NCBI RefSeq assembly: GCF_003121405.1
Contig: NZ_QBUY01000047.1
Location: 1-64,000 of the forward strand
Reading direction: 5' to 3'
Source: Paraburkholderia sp. C35
GTDB lineage: Bacteria; Pseudomonadota; Gammaproteobacteria; Burkholderiales; Burkholderiaceae
Length of the DNA: 64,000 bases
Position numbers and translations under genes: made by a program. The notes under the pieces are model-generated. The model searched no databases. It was not told where the DNA came from and saw nothing but the letters and a program-made list of their open reading frames with translations. Below, in pieces: positions 61,931 to 64,000 of the stretch (positions are counted from its first letter, which is position 1; every line of letters begins with the position of its first letter).

Positions 61931-62815
61931 GTGGATAAATTCGTCAGCATGGAAGTCTTCGTTGCCGTGGTCGAAGCGGGTAGCCTGACGGCGGCTGCCG
62001 AGCGCTTCGATCTGTCGTCGGCGATGGTCGGCAAGCATATCCGTTCGCTCGAAACGCAGCTCTCTACGCGGCTGCTCACGCGCACGACGCGCCGTCAAAG
62101 TCTGACCGAGATCGGCCGCCAGTATTACGAGCAATGCCGGCGCATTCTCGCCGATGTGAAAGCGGCCGAATCACTCGCCGAAGCGATGACATCGACGCCG
62201 CGCGGCACGCTAAAGGTCACGGTGCCGCTGACTTACGGCGTCGAAGTGTTCTCGCCCGCGATGACCTATTTCCTCACGGCGTATCCGGAAGTCAGCCTCG
62301 AACTCGATCTGACCAACCGCATCGTCGATATGGTCGAAGAGGGCTTTGATGCTGCCGTTCGCATTGGCCGTCTGCCGGATTCGAGCCTCGTTGCAAGGCC
62401 GCTGAAACCCTACCGGATGCGCGCGTGCGCATCGCCTGCCTATCTGCAGCGCATGGGCACGCCGAAGACGCCTGCCGATCTCGTCCATCACGAATGCCTT
62501 GGTTTTCTGCACTGGGGACGCGAAGGCTTGTGGCGGCTCGATGGCGATGCCGGCGACGATCATCAGTTGCGCCCCGGACGCGTTCGCGCCAACAACGGCC
62601 AGGCGTTGAAGATGGCGGCGCTGCGCGGCTTTGGTCTGGTGCTGCAGCCGGAAGCGCTGCTCGCGCGCGAGATCGAACAGGGCACGCTGATCTCTGTGCT
62701 CGAAGACTATCTACCCGATGGCGCGCCCGTGCATCTGATCTATCCACGCGATCATCAGCCGACGCCCAAGCTCACCAGCTTCCTCGACTTCGTGATCGAG
62801 CGCTTCGGCATCTGA
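61931..62815 (+). CDS. LysR family regulator
   Basis: A 294-residue LysR protein of the CrgA/DmlR-like group. HTH: MEVFVAVVEAGSLTAAAERFDLSSAMVGKHIRSLETQL. The effector domain begins near residue 90 (GTLKVTVPLTYGVEVFSPAMTYFL) and has the ACASPAYLQRMGTPKTPADLVHHECL stretch typical of the group. The start is GTG at 61931. Targets are not known; it is divergent from the Spy-like gene. Confidence 0.9.
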   Translation: MDKFVSMEVFVAVVEAGSLTAAAERFDLSSAMVGKHIRSLETQLSTRLLTRTTRRQSLTEIGRQYYEQCRRILADVKAAESLAEAMTSTPRGTLKVTVPLTYGVEVFSPAMTYFLTAYPEVSLELDLTNRIVDMVEEGFDAAVRIGRLPDSSLVARPLKPYRMRACASPAYLQRMGTPKTPADLVHHECLGFLHWGREGLWRLDGDAGDDHQLRPGRVRANNGQALKMAALRGFGLVLQPEALLAREIEQGTLISVLEDYLPDGAPVHLIYPRDHQPTPKLTSFLDFVIERFGI

Positions 62816-62928
62816 CAGGACATGTGCAGCCTGCATGGTTTCTCGTGTGGCGGGTGCGGGGCGCATAATCCGCATCATCCGTTTGCCAACTGTGGCGGGC
62901 GTCCACTTTCTACCTTGACCTTGAACCG

Positions 62929-63390
62929 ATGAGACCACCGCGCCTCGATCAGCTCGATGAACTCGACCGCAACCTGGTCGCGCTGCTGCAAGCCAACGCC
63001 CGCGAAAACGTCGCGAATCTCGCGCGGCAACTCGGCGTTGCGCGCACCACCGTGATCGCGCGGATCGCGCGGCTGGAAAAGACCAACGTCATCGCCGGCT
63101 ACAGCGTGCGGCTCGGCCAGGACGTGCTCGATGCCAGCATGCATGCGTATGTCGGCATGATCATCGCGCCCAAGTACGGCGCCGACGTGCTCAAGAAACT
63201 GAACCGGATGCCGGAAGTGCAACTGCTGTGCGCCGTGAGCGGCGAGTTCGATTACGTCGCGTGGCTGCGCGCCGATTCGCCCGAGCGGCTGAACGATCTG
63301 CTCGACCAGATCGGCGGGCTGGCGGGTGTCGAGCGGACCACCACGTCGATCATTCTCGCGCGCAAGATCGACCGCGGCATGAGCGGTTGA
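62929..63390 (+). CDS. Lrp/AsnC family regulator
   Basis: A 153-residue Lrp-type regulator. The N-terminal HTH is LDQLDELDRNLVALLQANARENVANLARQLGVARTTVIARI, followed by the RAM/AsnC ligand domain (VGMIIAPKYGADVLKKLNRMPEVQLLCAVSGEFDYVAWLRADSPERLNDLLDQIG). It lies 188 bases upstream of a saccharopine dehydrogenase-family gene on the same strand, with a long inverted repeat between. It probably controls that gene and may sense lysine or a related amino acid (inference). Confidence 0.9.
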   Translation: MRPPRLDQLDELDRNLVALLQANARENVANLARQLGVARTTVIARIARLEKTNVIAGYSVRLGQDVLDASMHAYVGMIIAPKYGADVLKKLNRMPEVQLLCAVSGEFDYVAWLRADSPERLNDLLDQIGGLAGVERTTTSIILARKIDRGMSG

Positions 63391-63420
63391 CGGGCCGGCT
63401 ATTTACGCGGTTTTGATATG

Positions 63421-63462
63421 TTTTCGACTAAACGACGAAATGCTTCGTCATTTAGTCGAAAA
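63421..63462 (+). promoter_or_regulatory. Long inverted repeat upstream of the saccharopine dehydrogenase-family gene
   Basis: 19-base arms at 63421-63439 and 63444-63462 with one mismatch and a 4-base spacer (TTTTCGACTAAACGACGAA / TTCGTCATTTAGTCGAAAA). It lies 117 bases before the ATG at 63579 and 31 bases after the Lrp stop. It is a candidate site for the Lrp protein. Confidence 0.65.
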
Positions 63463-63578
63463 TCATGGTCATTGCGCAGCACTTTGCTTCTATAAACCGA
63501 CTCGCCTTCTCCCTACACTTCTCCGTAGAGGTTCGCCGCGGCGCACCGACACCAACCAGAGAAAACAAGGAGAAGCGC

Positions 63579-64000
63579 ATGAAAGTTGCCATCGTTGGCG
63601 CAGGTCTGATCGGTCACACCATCGCACACATGCTGCGCGAAACGGGCGACTACGAAGTCGTCGCGCTGGACCGCGATCAGCACGCGCTCGACAAGCTGGC
63701 CGCGCAGGGCATCCTCACCCGCCGTGGCGATTCCGCCGATGCCGCCGTGTTGCGCGCTGAAATCCAGGGCTTCGATGCCGTGGTCAATGCGCTGCCTTAC
63801 TACCTCGCCGTGAGCGTGGCAACGGCGGCGAAGGGCGCGGGCGTGCATTACTTCGATCTGACGGAAGACGTGCGCGCCACCCACGCGATCCGCGCGATCG
63901 CCGACAGCGCCGATCACGCGTTCATGCCGCAATGCGGTCTCGCGCCGGGTTTCATCGGTATTGCCGCGCACGAACTGGCGAACCGCTTCACCGAAATCCG
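63579..64000 (+). CDS. Saccharopine dehydrogenase-family oxidoreductase (cut by window end)
   Basis: Only the first 140 codons are in the window; the gene runs past 64000. The N-terminus MKVAIVGAGLIGHTIAHMLR is an NAD(P)-binding Rossmann motif (GAGLIG at 7-12), followed by LKG-type stretches GFDAVVNALPYYLAVSVATAAKGAGVHYFDLTED and MPQCGLAPGFIGIAAHELA, which match the saccharopine dehydrogenase/lysine 6-dehydrogenase group. With the upstream Lrp gene this suggests lysine catabolism. The ATG at 63579 follows AAGGAGAAGC. Confidence 0.85.
   Translation, partial: MKVAIVGAGLIGHTIAHMLRETGDYEVVALDRDQHALDKLAAQGILTRRGDSADAAVLRAEIQGFDAVVNALPYYLAVSVATAAKGAGVHYFDLTEDVRATHAIRAIADSADHAFMPQCGLAPGFIGIAAHELANRFTEI

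Noticed and set aside
1..64000. tRNA, rRNA, CRISPR array, insertion sequence or prophage
   Set aside because: No cloverleaf-like gene, regular repeat array, transposase, integrase or phage structural gene was recognised on either strand.

Overview
The window is a stretch of high-GC betaproteobacterial chromosome. The gene complement points to Burkholderiaceae, most likely Paraburkholderia or Caballeronia: a 2-ketogluconate (kgu) operon, a membrane urate hydroxylase with a cytochrome c tail, a DUF3022 protein, a PGDYG protein, and an intergenic palindrome at the left edge of a type I recall as common in Paraburkholderia. Ribosome binding sites are purine-rich AGGAG types. I saw no rRNA, tRNA, CRISPR array, insertion sequence or prophage gene. 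Taxonomy is inference from gene content, not from a database search.

Region 1 (1-10.8 kb) is mostly purine salvage and catabolism: a VOC-fold protein, urate hydroxylase (puuD), 5-hydroxyisourate hydrolase (uraH), a COG0402 amidohydrolase resembling 8-oxoguanine/guanine deaminases, a LysR regulator, and a complete BMP-type nucleoside/purine ABC importer (ATPase, two permeases, lipoprotein-like binding protein). Together they look like uptake of purine nucleosides or bases and oxidation towards allantoin. Region 2 (11-21 kb) holds housekeeping genes: dodecin, a 3-hydroxyisobutyrate dehydrogenase-like protein, the ABC-F protein YbiT, an aldehyde dehydrogenase, a nitronate monooxygenase, OmpW, a DUF1289 protein, outer-membrane phospholipase A and an Nramp metal transporter. 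Region 3 (21.5-25.7 kb) is a polyamine importer, potFGHI-like, with a hairpin between the binding-protein gene and the rest.

Region 4 (25.8-35.2 kb) holds a soluble chemoreceptor, a methyltransferase, a Baeyer-Villiger monooxygenase plus alpha/beta hydrolase pair divergent from a TetR regulator, a PspA/TPR envelope pair and a ribbon-helix-helix-like protein. Region 5 (35.8-45.1 kb) holds penicillin-binding protein 1A and a tripartite RND efflux operon with a divergent TetR regulator. Region 6 (45.1-53.9 kb) holds a cupin, an AraC regulator, small proteins, a phospholipase B-like Ntn hydrolase, a ClC channel with CBS domains, a glutathione transferase, and a YeiH exporter divergent from its LysR regulator.

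Region 7 (54-59.3 kb) is the kguE-kguK-kguT-kguD-ptxS-like operon, which would import 2-ketogluconate, phosphorylate it and reduce it to 6-phosphogluconate. A strong palindrome lies just upstream. Region 8 (59.3-64 kb) holds a YhfC-type membrane protease, small conserved proteins, a Spy/CpxP-like periplasmic protein, LysR and Lrp regulators, and the start of a saccharopine dehydrogenase-family gene cut by the window edge.

I did not find a clearly new multi-gene system. The most interesting signals are a set of strong regulatory inverted repeats next to matching regulator genes, an unlisted 38-residue hydrophobic ORF, an N-terminally extended phospholipase A, a dehydrogenase lacking a usual active-site Asn, and an apparent abundance of TGCAATGCA-like words in the left half.
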